A stretch of DNA of 64,000 bases from Psilocybe azurescens (taxonomy: Eukaryota > Basidiomycota > Agaricomycetes > Agaricales > Agrocybaceae). This document shows, piece by piece, positions 45,401-57,307 of this stretch (positions are counted from its first letter, which is position 1; every line of letters starts with the position of its first letter). The DNA lies in assembly GCA_023853785.1 (NCBI GenBank), contig JAJIRX010000265.1:1-64000 (forward strand), read 5' to 3'. The position numbers and the translations under genes are program-made. A model generated the notes under the pieces. It did not search any database and was not told where the DNA came from. It worked only from the letters and a program-made list of their open reading frames with translations.

Positions 45401-48019
45401 ATGTTTAGATCTGCGAACAGGGTTTTCATAAGCGGGGGACATTTACAGAGCACCATCAGGGTACACCGTTCAGCGTCCGTGGTATGTCCATTTCCTGGCT
45501 TCGACTGATATCGCCTACCACTCAATTCATGTTCCTGGCAGCGATAGATCGGCTGATCGAGGCAGCATCTCTCGGGGCACTCTATAACTCAGGGGGAGCG
45601 ATTCGACCCTCCCAAATGCCACCCAAAAACTCGTACCGCCGTCCTTCAGAAGCTCATGCATTGGTTTATTGGGGAGTTTGGATTGGATAACTTGGTGCTT
45701 TGGCTGTATGGTCCAGCAGGGGCAGGGAAATCGGCAATCGCCCAGACTTTCGCAGAACAATGTGCCGCCAAAAATGGCCTTCTCGCTAGTTTCTTTTTCT
45801 CTAGGTTAGGCCTCGGGCAAAACAGCGAAAAGACTTTTGTGGCAACGTTGGCTTATCAATTATGGTTACACATTCTTGAATTCCGGCCAATAGTCGAGGC
45901 AGCTATCAATAACAATCCGGGTATCTTTCAGCTCAATTTCGATACACAATTTCGCACATTGTTCCTCGATCCCCTCCTCCAGCTTTCCAGCGCCGGGCGC
46001 TTCACATCTGCAACGCCATTTCCAAACCTAATCATCATAGATGGTCTCGACGAATGCTATGGAGCGGACATTCAGAACACCATTTTAAATATCATCTCGA
46101 ATGCACTCCAACAACATCGTTCGGCTCTCCCCTTCAGATTTCTCATTGCCAGCAGACCAGAGTATCATCTCACCACATCATTTTCTGTCGATCCTCTCCA
46201 CAGTCTGACTTTTTGTCTTGTACTTGACGACACATACCAGCCACACAAGGATATCAGGCTATATCTGAAAGACTCGTTTCGTGACATACGAGAGACGCAC
46301 ATCATGCGCACCCATCTTCCGGATACATGGCCATCGGAGGAAGCCATCGCCAAATTGGTCGTAAAATCATCAGGCCAATTTATCTATGCAGCCACGGTCA
46401 TCAGATATATATCCTCTGCTCGACATAATCCCCTGGATCGCCTTAAAGTCATTCAAGGCCTCCTTCCGGTCAATGACGATAGGCCCTATGCGCGACTTGA
46501 TGCTCTATATATCAATATCCTTTCTGAGGTGGAAGATGTGAAGGCAGTCTTGCGAATTATAGGGTTGGCTTTGGTATTGACCAAAATTAAGTATCGTTCC
46601 ATTGAACCTCTGGCAATCAATAATCTGGAGAAGTTTATGCAACTTACCCCGGGAACTATTCAGCTTCTACTCATTGATATATTGTCAGTTGTGGATGCCT
46701 CAGATAACAACAAGCCCATCAAATTTCTTCATGCCTCGTTCAGTGACTTCCTCGTTGATCCAACCCGATCTTGTCAATTTTTCATTGATCCCAGTAAAAG
46801 GCATGAGGAAGCTGCCCTTTCTGTATTTCTGCCATTCAATGTAAGCGTTGGTCTCTCCCTTACAAATAATTTCTGAGCTTTGGTTTATTTCATATATAGC
46901 ACTTGACATGGCGACACCTCTGCCAAGTCTTGCATACCAGTCACTCTCGGGTCATCTTCGACTGGCAGGCCCTCTGCTTGACAACACCACTCTTCGGGAG
47001 AAGGTTTTCAAGGTGCCCCATGTTCAGCACTGGGAAAATTATGCGCTCGCATCAAGGGATAAACCTTTCAGATATCACAGCTCTTCAAGTGGGGATCCTG
47101 CAAAGTTTCTACAGTTTCTGCAAACATCGGTATGTCTACTTTTTTAATGATATTAGAATCAATGTATTTTGACTCTAAACCAAGCAATTCAGGGAAACGA
47201 ATGAGCTCTATCTCCACCATCGAGGCATCTTGGATCAAAAATTATGCGCAGACCTGGCATTGATTCCCATGAGCCCTTGTCTGGCTTTTTTGGACTGCTG
47301 TCTGTGCCGGTGGGATACTCGAATATAATCGAATAGTCTCTTTGCAGACATTTTGGGCTCTGTCATATTCATTAGCACCTGATGGCTCGGCTTGTGTGCC
47401 CCGTTTCCTCTTTTCTGCATCATCCGATCAAATTGAGATGGGCAGTAGCCGGCGACGACCTACAGGGAACAGAGTTTACGCCATAACTAGTACCCCATAT
47501 CGACGAATGGTGACGGAATTTCTAAATGATCCGTCACGGGCAGGACCTCACGCTGTTGATCAATCAACATATACTATGGCTGCGGTGTTCACGGTTGAAT
47601 TCGCAGTCAGGGCTTGGGATGGGACAAAGTCCATTTCTCCGCACCCGTATCAGGACGAACAGTGGGACTTCATCTGGGATGCTTTTGCATTCATGCTGTC
47701 GAAGGCCGGGGATTCGGTTGAGCTAGTCAATGTGCTCGGCCTTGGGGACCTTACCTTCAATCTAGGAAGACCAAACACCAATGTACGCCATCGGGTACAG
47801 ACCCTATTTGGAGCAGTCCGCAACTATTTGCTGAAATTCAAAGGGTCTAGTCCTTCACCATTCACACTCATCATCAACTGGACAGAATATCCAAGTGACT
47901 ATGTTTATAAAATTTTCACGGCTGATTACCAAGATAATAGCAGCATGAGACACCGAATTATTCACGTCGATGAATCCATTCTTTCGAGCGACGAGGATGT
48001 GCAGGAGCCCGCCCAGTGA
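45401..48019 (+). pseudogene. NACHT NLR gene 2 (nwd2-like), two frameshifts
   Basis: Exon 1 (45401-45481) encodes MFRSANRVFISGGHLQS. The intron is 45482-45541. Exon 2 (45542-46840) has a one-base gain at about 45594 (a G run) and is otherwise open from 45656: Walker A GPAGAGKS (about 45712), Walker B LIIIDGLDEC (about 46030), RFLIASRPEYHLTTSFSVDP, DSFRDIRETHIMRTHLPDTW and KPIKFLHASFSDFLVDPTRS. Introns are 46841-46899 and 47130-47192. The last exon has a T-run gain near 47290 and then an open 225-residue end with VRAWDGTKSISP and VRNYLLKFKGSSPSPFTLII. It is the best preserved of the three NLRs. Both breaks are at homopolymers, so real pseudogene and assembly error are both possible. Confidence 0.82.
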
Positions 48020-49715
48020 AAGTGCTCGGTCATACAAGATTGCATACTTTGGGCGTGCATGTATATTCGAAGGGTACTATGTCATTAACGTGAAAGGAAG
48101 ATGCACAAGCATAGATAATAGAATGTCCCACTATGTGGTGAAACTAATAATAATATTTGATCCCTCTGAAACGGACAGAGGCACTGAAACCATGGTTTAC
48201 GGATAGATGTTGACATCAATAAGCTGAAGAGTAGCCTCCGCTTTAATCATCTGGTTCACATATATGCGACCGTACATTTATTTCCACACAGCACTAACCT
48301 CGAATCAATGATCACCATTCAGACAGAAGGCTGGTGGCTGAAGGCTGATATGCTCGGTCTCTTCCTCTCCTCTCCTCTCCTCTTCAAAGTCACGCCAAGG
48401 TTACTTGTATCACATCCGCAAGTATTCAATCAACGAAACAATATATTATATTTCTTCAAATCTATTGAACCTAAAAAGGTTTCCGATGCCCTAAACTTTT
48501 GCTATATAGCTATGTATGTATAAATTTTATCTAGAGTACAGTACCCATACGAAAAATGCTCCCGGCTCGTTTCTGTCGGTTGCGTGACTGCCTGCTTGTA
48601 TGTAAAGATGTGGGTCGTTATCATGTATTGAAATTTAATAATATCATCGTCATTGTGTTCCCTCGAGTCAAATCCCAAACCGGCGTCGGTTCTAGCTTCT
48701 GGATGAGATCGTCAGTTCACCAAGAGCCAACGGCAAGCGTAAGAGACAAGATAAAGCATGATACATGTGCGGGGTGGTGGATTTAAGCTAAGCATGAGTG
48801 TGGGCGTGCATAGGACGTACAGTAGGGTGTCTTCGGCGTCGTAGAGACACAAAAACATCGATATGGCATTGATTGGAAGGAAGGGGTTGTTGCAGTCGTT
48901 TTATCTGTTCGGTATTTCTTCTTTTCGTATTTTCAAGGGATATACTAGAACCCAAATCCATAAATTGAAAAAGCAAATCATAATCACAAAGGTCTCACAA
49001 GTCGGCCAAAAAAGGAATAAATACCAAATACCCAGCATTTGACTCAAACTCCGTCCATAGACCGGAGGAGCAACGCAGAGGGTATCATCGCTTTTATTCG
49101 GTACACGGGCTCGCATGTAGTAGTAGAAAAAATGAGAATAATAACCAGAACAACACGCAGCACGCATTCGCATACAAACCGAAACCCCAATCGGGATGAC
49201 TCGAGAAGCCAAAAAATCTACTCCAGGTACAGGCTGCGACAGCACGGCGGGGCGCCATACAGTTAAGAAACGCGGGCGTGCGGGCGCGTACACGCAATGG
49301 ACTCGGACGCCAACTCAAGGCAGAGGATTGTAGTAATGATGAATAGAGGAAAGAAAGGTGATTGGAGGAATAGATGGATGGATGGATGGATGGTGTGCTC
49401 CAATACGTATGATGCTTTCGGGTGCTGCGTTGGTGGGTTGAGAGCTGAAAAGAAAGAAAAAAAGTGAAGATGAAGATGAAGGTGAAGGTGAGAGGTAGTG
49501 GAAAAACAGGCAGTGGAGAATAATCGATAAATGATGGAAGGGAAGGTAAAAGTGAGAAGAGAATTGAAGGGTGTAAAAGTTGAAATTTGAAAATAAAAAG
49601 GAGGATTGAGAACAAAGTGAAAGAGTAGAGGGAGGAGTGGGGGGTGGGATGTCAGATGTCCGAAAGGAAAGGGATAAGCGGGAGCAGGGAGGATGTGAAC
49701 GTGAACGTGAACATA
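48020..49715. repeat. NLR downstream region plus block X, copy 3
   Basis: It aligns with 33560-35510 and 24980-26690. Landmarks are tgtatgtaaagatgtgggtc (48598), gactcaaactccgtcc (49039), an ATGG microsatellite (49371-49392) and gtgaacgtgaacgtgaac (49696). It joins block Y directly at about 49716, so the SEC61 copy expected here (compare 35793) has been deleted. Confidence 0.6.
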
Positions 49716-50036
49716 AAGTTCGTTCGCTGGATTATGCTAATACTCATAAGTAGAGAATGGATGCCAAGGTGCTCTAGGGTTAGGGTTACGATGACCAAAG
49801 GTATTTGTTCATCTCACAATTCATTCTTGTGATAAACTGACTTGTAAATTGTCGCAGAGCGTGTTGTACGGCAGCCAGCAACTTTTTTAGCACACGGTGA
49901 ATGGATGTTGGGGAGGATTAGCGCTGTAGGGGAGGCTGAGGCTTCGGGCTTCGGTTGGTGATAGTTATGTATGGACTGTGATGCGGCGATAGATAGACTG
50001 GTTACGCCCTCCATTGCCCTTCGGTTTTATTATCTC

Positions 50037-50426
50037 TACAACAACAAGCGAGACAAAAACCAACAGAAAAGAGCTTCATACGCCTGCACGATCCAGTCGC
50101 CTGGCATTTCCTGATACGACACAGTGAGGATGTTCACCATATCTTGTCCACATCTGAAGAGAAGGAATCTGTAGTGAGGTTGCACGAACGGGTGAGGAGG
50201 AAGTATGTCGATTACAGAGCCGTTGACTCCAGGAGATGTGCTATCGGTACGGTGTCAGTGATTTCAAACTGGTCCGTTGAGGATGAACAACGTACACGTT
50301 AAAGCTGACGGCTGCTGGGACGACAATTGGAATGGTTCCAGGACTCTCACCAGACCTTTGGAGAACAGATAAAGTAGCGATGGCGATAGTGAGAAGAGTG
50401 GCAGCATATGCGAAGAGGTTGAACAT
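50037..50426 (-). CDS. Small secreted-protein-like gene, copy 2
   Basis: Exon 1 starts MFNLFAYAATLLTIAIATLS (50426), a hydrophobic leader resembling a signal peptide, then PGTIPIVVPAAVSFNV. A donor GTACGT sits at about 50294 and a CTGAC branch-like site at about 50252. Exon 2 stays open as VIDILPPHPFVQPHYRFLLF, then GQDMVNILTVSYQEMPGDWI and VQAYEALF..., to a TAG near 50037. The acceptor is not certain (tAG near 50242 is one option). Predicted length is about 110 residues. No family is recognised. Copy 1 has a disrupting insertion, so this copy is the better candidate for a live gene. Confidence 0.42.
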
Positions 50427-50439
50427 AATTTGGGATGAT

Positions 50440-52330
50440 TTTTCTTCTCTAAAACGTGTCTGCCTTTATACAAAAGTCGCATGTGGTGTTGATCGATGGG
50501 AAGATCTGGTCCGTGTCCTCTTCCTATGAGGGTGAACCCGGAAATGATGGTCAAACCGACTCTGCTTGATGTTGTGTACTTGTGCTTTTGGTGGGGAGAT
50601 TAAGGTGTCGACGGATGGATAGTCAATAATGGATATGGAATGTTTACCCCAACGTATGTGCTAGAAAATTTTGCCTGAATTTGTGCGTCCATATGCCTAA
50701 GTCCACCAGGCTCACAGTACACTCGTGGTCTAGAGGTACCAGAGCGAGAAAGAAGAAAGGATGAGAAAGGATGATCGGTGAATCTGCCGCCACAGACGCC
50801 GCCACACGCCGAGTTAAAACTCACAACACCGTCTAATTTTAGAAACACTTTGCAGATAATTACAAAAGAGCCATGTAAAATAACTACTATTAGGTCATTT
50901 TTGTCTAGAAAGGAAGAAGACAACGTATTTTTGGTCCAGAGGGGAGGAATATCGCGGAATTCTTCAACATACATGTAAGAGTATACACACATAATGGGCT
51001 GTACATTGCACGCAGCAATGACCTTGATTCAGACACCCTTCTTTGAGTCTTCTCAGCCTCCTCTCCTCAACCTTGCCTTAATGTTCATATTGCACGCATC
51101 GAGCATCCAAATTCTAATCCACGGGCCGTTGGTCCAGAAAGAGATCATCGTTACCTCACACAGACCAGGCACGGCAAGATAGCAGGAGGCCAGTGGTGGT
51201 ATAAGTATGTGTGTGAGTGTGGGAGGAATAATCGTGAATATATCGAGATCATGGGTGCAGCGCATAGCGTATAGGCAGGTAAGGGATAAAAAGCGAGCGT
51301 AGAGAGATCCACCGTGCAATTCGAGTCAAAATATGGAACGGAGGAGATCGGTAGTAGTGGTGATGTTGTAAGTTTGGGGTAAGGGCGGGTACCATGAAGC
51401 AAAAAGAACACTTAATAAAAGAGAACAGTGAGTATACAGCAGAAAGGCAAATGAAAATAAACTCTAACGGGACGCACCGCGTAACTGAGCAAGAGGGCTT
51501 GTAAATCAAATAAACACCGTACTTATGCTACAATCAACTAATACGCCACCAAGGTAGAGGACAGAGGATGTGAGGCAAAGGAGACAATATTTAAATCTGG
51601 TTCCGAATCCAGTCCAACTTGGATGGTAGGTTGCGGCGTATGGCGCTTTACTGCATGTGTTATTTGGCGGGTTGTAGTGTAAAATTAGGTAGAGCAGAAA
51701 TGCGGATGTATAATGTGGGCGGCACCAGCGGCGTTGGAATGGTGCTGTGGGGACAATTGAGAGTGGCAGAGGAGGGCGAGGATAGGATGGGCCGCTCAGA
51801 CGACCAAGAGAGCGGCCCCTACTGTCTTATCTTATCTTTACAACTTTTCACGACTGCGATCAGATCAACGTCTCGACGTCACGTGTCAACGCCACCATCT
51901 CTGCCACTATGGTTTCCATTTTAATTTATCCAAACCCCAAGCCTGAACAGCAAATGCAGCTACCAGCCTGTGCCTCACCACCCTCTACCCACGCACACGT
52001 CCTCAGCCACGCACACGTCCTTAGCCGCACCCACTATGCGACCCTCAAAGAACTGCAGATCAAGCTTCGCCTCCGGCACATCCTGCAACCTCAACAAGCC
52101 ATGAACGTCACACAGGCAGCGTCATTCACCATCCCAGCTCTACACCGCTTCTCGACGCTGTATGTGACCATGTGGTAGAGGTACGCGAGCATTTTAAGGT
52201 CCGAGGACGCGATGCGCTGGCGTGTGGCGAGTACGAGTACGAGTGGGCATTGGACGAAGACGACGACGACGAAGGATGTAAGGGAGAGGGAAATAGGGCT
52301 TAACTGCGACAGGCATAGGGATACGCGACG
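50440..52330. other. Spacer with duplicated right part
   Basis: 51290-51870 repeats 39880-40900. 51950-52260 holds the decayed divergent gene also seen near SEC61 copy 1. 50440-51290 shows no gene that I can support. Confidence 0.45.
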
Positions 52331-52339
52331 GCTCGGGCT

Positions 52340-53960
52340 TGAGCGTTCGATTTCTTAACCTCGTCCGGCCTTTCTCACCCATATTACCACAAGTTTCCTC
52401 ACCCGATCGTAAAGTACGTTTCCTTTTGTTGAACCCCACACAACACTCACTGACTCCCATATCAAAAGGTCCCACTCAACCAAAAAGTACTATGGACGGC
52501 GGTAACATTCCTCATCCTTCCTGGTGTACTCGCAAGTTCCTCTGTACGGTATTATGTCCTCCGACTCCTCCGACACGCTCTACTTGATGCGCGTCATCCT
52601 GGCCTCTAACCGCGGAACGCTCACGGAACTCGGTATCGCGCCTATTATCATTCCAGGAATGATCATGCAGCATTTGGCCGGTGCGAACCTTATTGATATG
52701 GATTTCAGTCTTGAGGAGGATCAGGCGTTGTTGAATGGTGCTCAGAAACGTGAGTGTAGTGTCGTCTTGTGTCGTGTACATTCCAACCCTTCTCCACCCG
52801 CACCCTTTTCTTTCTTTTCTTCAATCTCCTCATCATCCGTATATGCATACGCGCAAAGGACACATACTGACTAAACTTTCGCAGTCTTCACTCTCATCAT
52901 CGCGCTCGGCCAAGCGACCGTCTACGTGTTCACAGAGCTGTACGGCCAGTCGTCCGACCTCGGGGCCGGGGTCTGCCTGTTGCTCGTTGTTCAGCTCATC
53001 GTTGCCGCTCTCATCGTCATCCTCCTGGATGAGTTTCTGCAGAAGGGGTACGGTCTCGGGATCGGGCATCAACCTGTTCATCGTGACGAACATTGTGTCG
53101 CAGATACTGGCGACTGGGTTCACGCGGAACTTGTTATTTAAGGATTTGGGTCTTTGGGATGTTAGTTTTGTTTTTTCTTCTGAGGATGTTGTGATTTTGG
53201 CTGACGTGTTTGCACTGTTCTCTTTCTACTTGTTCCCCTCCCTGCCATCAGATCTGCACCCCGCCTCCGACTCTCTGCAACTGCGCGCCACAGGCGGGAT
53301 CGCATACTACATGTCCTTACCGCACGCTCTCAAAGAAGCTGTCTTAGACCTGATCCACAGCGCGATCTACATCGCCTTCATGCTCAGTGCGTGTGCACTG
53401 TTTAGTAAGATGTGGATTGAGATCTGTGGGAGTGGGCCCGAGATGTGGCGAAGCGGTTGAAGGATTAGCAAATGGTAAATTTTTTCTTCTTGCTCATTTG
53501 CGTTGGGTTTCCGGCCCCATTTCCACGTCCCCAATGCCACGCCACGCCCACACCACGTACCTATCCATCCTCTCTGTTTTTTTCTTCGCATATTTCCTCT
53601 ATTCGTCTTTAAGCATTATTTAACCTGTAGGCTAACTCGCTCCCCACCAACCAGGTCATGGCCAGCCACCGCGAAGGCTCAATGTACAAGCAGCTGAAGT
53701 GGGTCATCCCGATGGCGGCTGCATTTGGCGGCGCGATCCTCGGCTTGCTCTCTGGCGGCGGACCTTTCTGGTGTGATTGGGAGCGGCACGGGGATCTTGA
53801 TGGCTGTTACTATTATTTACATCTGTGAGTTTTTATCCTATTTTCGCCTCTTTTGGAGAGAGGATTGTCGTTGCTGGTTTAATTGGATCTTTTTTTTTGA
53901 ATGTAGATCGGGAGATCGGCACGCACGAATCGGGCGGGCCTGAGATGCCTATATTTCTAT
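52340..53960 (+). pseudogene. SEC61-alpha, decayed copy 4 (best N-terminal half)
   Basis: In order: [20 protein letters not shown] (52345-52410); intron from GTACGT to about 52465; a shifted stretch around LWTAVT (52490); [40 protein letters not shown] and [20 protein letters not shown] (52548-52748); intron 52749-52884; [40 protein letters not shown] (52900-53055); a deletion joining NLFIVTN to [16 protein letters not shown] (53075-53145); TGGIAYYMSLPHALKEAVLD and ACALFSKMWIEICGSGPEMW (53290-53450); HREGSMYKQLKWVIPMAAAF (53670-53730) with a shift; and a last-exon scrap with SGGPEM (53930). Different parts are lost here than in copies 1-3. Confidence 0.86.
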
Positions 53961-54559
53961 TTCACATCCCTCTCCTTCTTTCCTTCCCTCTCCTTCCCCT
54001 TCTTCCTCGGTGAGAGCGTACTAAATCAGACCGTGATTGTGGTGGTGCGTGCGTGCGTGCGTGGGGGGGAGTGGTGGAGGATGGTGGATGGTTGGTGGAT
54101 GGCAAGTGCGATATAATTCATAGTTCCGTTTGGTTGTTCGTGTTTATTGTCTGTATACAAAAAGAGTTATAGTTATGCGCCCGGGGTGTAAGTGGGTGTT
54201 TGGATCGTCGTTGCGTGGAGGGGGAATGAAAGGTGGGTGGATGAATGGGAACACAGATTGGGATTGGGAGAAATTTCACGATTGGGTATGTAGAGAAGGT
54301 GAAGGTGGTGTCTATTCGTATTCGTGTTTTGTGCGAAACGCTATGTCTTACGGTTACGGCCTATAATTCATTACGTCCCTGCGTGCTTTGAGAGTGTTTT
54401 TTTTCTTTTTTTTTAAAAAAAGAAAACGGCTAGGGTTTACATTTTCATGAGGTACATAAGCAAGTTCGAATATGTTGGCGCTTGAAGCCTGAGGGAAAGA
54501 AAATCAGATTCAGTTGACTCGTTCTCTCAATTGTTTGCGTCGCGCGTTGTATTGTAGCC

Positions 54560-56130
54560 AAAGACACCGTTGCATGCTTGTTTCTCGTTGTACCGATCAA
54601 ACACCCACTATCCCAACACCACCGGATCTGTGGTTCTCATAAGAGAACTTGATTCATGGGAGGAGACTAAAGATCGCATTATCCTCGATAATTTGTCTGA
54701 GACATACCTCCCGAATTCTCCCCTTCTACCTCTCAAATACGCACCTGCCAATTGGGCTACTGTATAACTAAACTGAAAAGCTCAAATCATCGGGGAGCAA
54801 CACCCCGTACGATCTCCTCTCCTCTCCTCATTACTCCACTCCTTCCCCGCCTCTCTTATATGCACGTGCCATTCGCAGGTTTCAGCAGGCATGATGAATG
54901 AAATTGGCGAGAACCACGCCTCGAGACTCTGATGCTCGTGGGTTATCCCACGATTCTGACTCTAAACTCCCGTGGTATCGACCAGCTCTCTGTGCTTAGC
55001 CACCTGTCTTCTCTTTCCAAGCTATTTTCACCGAACGGCCTACATGTGGGCACCAAATTAAGCAACCCTACAAATATATTACTTCAATCTACCGGCCCTA
55101 GAACATGTTCGTCATATATTCATATTGTAGGAAAAAACAACTTCTGGGCACATCACGTAGCACATAACCACAGGTCGCTTCGAATAGTATTCACATTCGC
55201 CAGTCTCACCCATCGTAAGTATTCCAACCACTCTAAAAACCTTGCAACTCAAAACTTAAATCTCTCTGACCAGCTCAGGCTGTATTTTTTCATGTCATGC
55301 TTGATGTTCCAGAGTCCATACACGCTGTTGAGGAATTCCATTCCAGCAGGTACTTGCGACCCTACTCTCCTCGCACTCGTACTGATCCTGCGGCTGCCAC
55401 GGCAAAGAAGCAACCTCACCCATCTACGGTTCTACTCATCAAATGATGCACTGACGTTCGTGGGTCCTCTGCACGCAGAACTCATCTTCAGCGCGCATCT
55501 GCTTCTTTGGTCGTAATTAGCTAAACGGAGCTTCATTGCACCATATTCTCATTTGCTGGCCACGAGCAGACATTCTTCCTCCGAATTTCGTATACCTTCT
55601 CAATCCCATGGACCAATTATTTACATCCCTACTCTTCTGTCCTAACTTTTCCTTTAGTTCCCTTTCTCTTGTCCCACTAAACAGTTATTCGATTTAATCC
55701 CACCAGGCGTTAAGTGGACTCACTAGATTTTACTTTCAAACATTGCTTCTTGGAGACTCGGGCCTCATGCTGCATGCGAGTCAGGCGGGGTAAATCCTTT
55801 TATACTCCAACACCTCCAAAGCATCAGCATCAGTCCATATGTGCTTTCCCTGCGCGATGTTAGTCATGAGGCGTATATGTTTGACCTTAAAATAACGGAC
55901 AAGCTGTGCATGTCAGCCACAGCCGTTTCGAAACATCGTGAGAGTATTGTGGTTATTGGTGTGCGACAGCTTCCCCACTCAACTCCATACCACTCTCATC
56001 GTGCTTGTCCTACTCGTCTCTGTCGTTTACCCAGTTTCTTTCTGTTATAGTCTCTTATCCCCCATCTGAGAACCAGAAATATAAGCACATCGTATCACCC
56101 CAGCAATAATATACCCCAGCCGCGTTCTCA
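54560..56130 (+). promoter_or_regulatory. Conserved NLR upstream region, copy 3
   Basis: It aligns with 43800-45400 and 29560-30511, ending with tgaccttaaaataacggac (55880) and then cagccacagccgtttcgaa (55916). It now sits ahead of the collapsed NLR relic at 56131. Confidence 0.5.
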
Positions 56131-56307
56131 ATGCTCAGAACTTCGAACAATATCTCAAATAACTGGGAACCAATCAAATTTTTGTACGTGTCTTTCAGTG
56201 GCTTCCTTTCAATCCAACGCGGTCTCTGCATTTTGCTATTGACCGCAGCAAAAAAACATGAAGAAGCCGCACATTTGTGTGTCGCTATTATCAGGTCGGG
56301 TAAGTAA
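56131..56307 (+). pseudogene. Collapsed NLR relic: N-terminus fused to post-NACHT segment
   Basis: An open frame of 58 codons starts MLRTSNNISNNWEPIKFLYV and runs FSGFLSIQRG to KKHEEAAHLCVAIIRSGK. Its first residues match NLR exon 1 (MFRTANNVFINGG) and the rest matches the segment IKFLHASFSDFLVDPTRSCQ with KRHEEAAL near the end of NLR exon 2. The whole NACHT domain is gone. The frame across the junction is open, so a short transcript product is conceivable, but a dead relic is more likely. Confidence 0.6.
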
Positions 56308-57307
56308 TTCCGTGTAGAATGAAGCCGCAGTGAGCATGCAGTTGCCGTGCTTATATATATAAATTAATCAATTCCAAATATGAGTGATTGTCAATGCACG
56401 ACCTGGGCGACGGATGCGTCATGAGACAAGACAGAGGGAGGCCGCTTATATAGATACTGGTGGAGTAGGCCAATCCGGCCTACCCTAGCAACTCGTGTCT
56501 GGCAAAGCTCGGAATGCTCGTCGAGCAGCCACGCGGTATGGCGTTGCGGGCAAAGGCTCCATATTTCTCTGACTACGAAAGCGCGCTAGCACACGAACCG
56601 TGCACAGCCGCTGATGAGATGCAGTACACTAGGGACGATCAAAGTTGAGCTGCAACTTTTGCTGCAGCTGCAGCTTGTGACTTTATGTAAGCACGCCCGT
56701 GGAACCCGCTTGCGAGTAGTGATAGCGATAAGGACAATCTCGAAGTCTAGGGTTATGTATAAAAGTCGAGGGTTTTATACCGCATGTAATTTACAGAGTA
56801 ATTTACAGTAATTTATGACTTTTATACAACAGTCGGTGTAGTTTATGTATATAATGTAAATAAGTGTGGCATGATTGACTGGTCCTGGGAAGACTGATCA
56901 CTGAGGGAAAGAGGTGTTGAGGTCGAATTCATTTACAGGGTCTTGCATAATTATCTGCAGGTTGATGTTTCGCAAACAGCTGTTTGTATGTGTTAGCCGT
57001 GTACAAAAATAGTGCCTCATGACCAGATCTTTATCACAATGAGTCCACAACTTGCAGACCAGCTTCGACAGCGCATTATTCGCTGGCGGCTCACTGACAA
57101 CAGTATTGAAAAAATATCACTTAGATTGCTGGTGGCGGCGTGGCGCCTTTGTAGCTTCAGATTCCGAAAATGGCCTTGTACAAAAATGGAATGTTGAAGG
57201 AACTTGAAAGGAGAGAGATGTAGTGCGTGGTAGCATTTTGAATGAGGAGGGCAAGAGAATTGTCATTGTTCATCGCTGTCGACGACAAGGAGGATGGCAG
57301 TCTGATG

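Noticed and set aside
27893..53960. A functional SEC61-alpha gene among the copies
   Set aside because: Each copy has frameshifts, stops or deletions and none has both ends with the middle intact.
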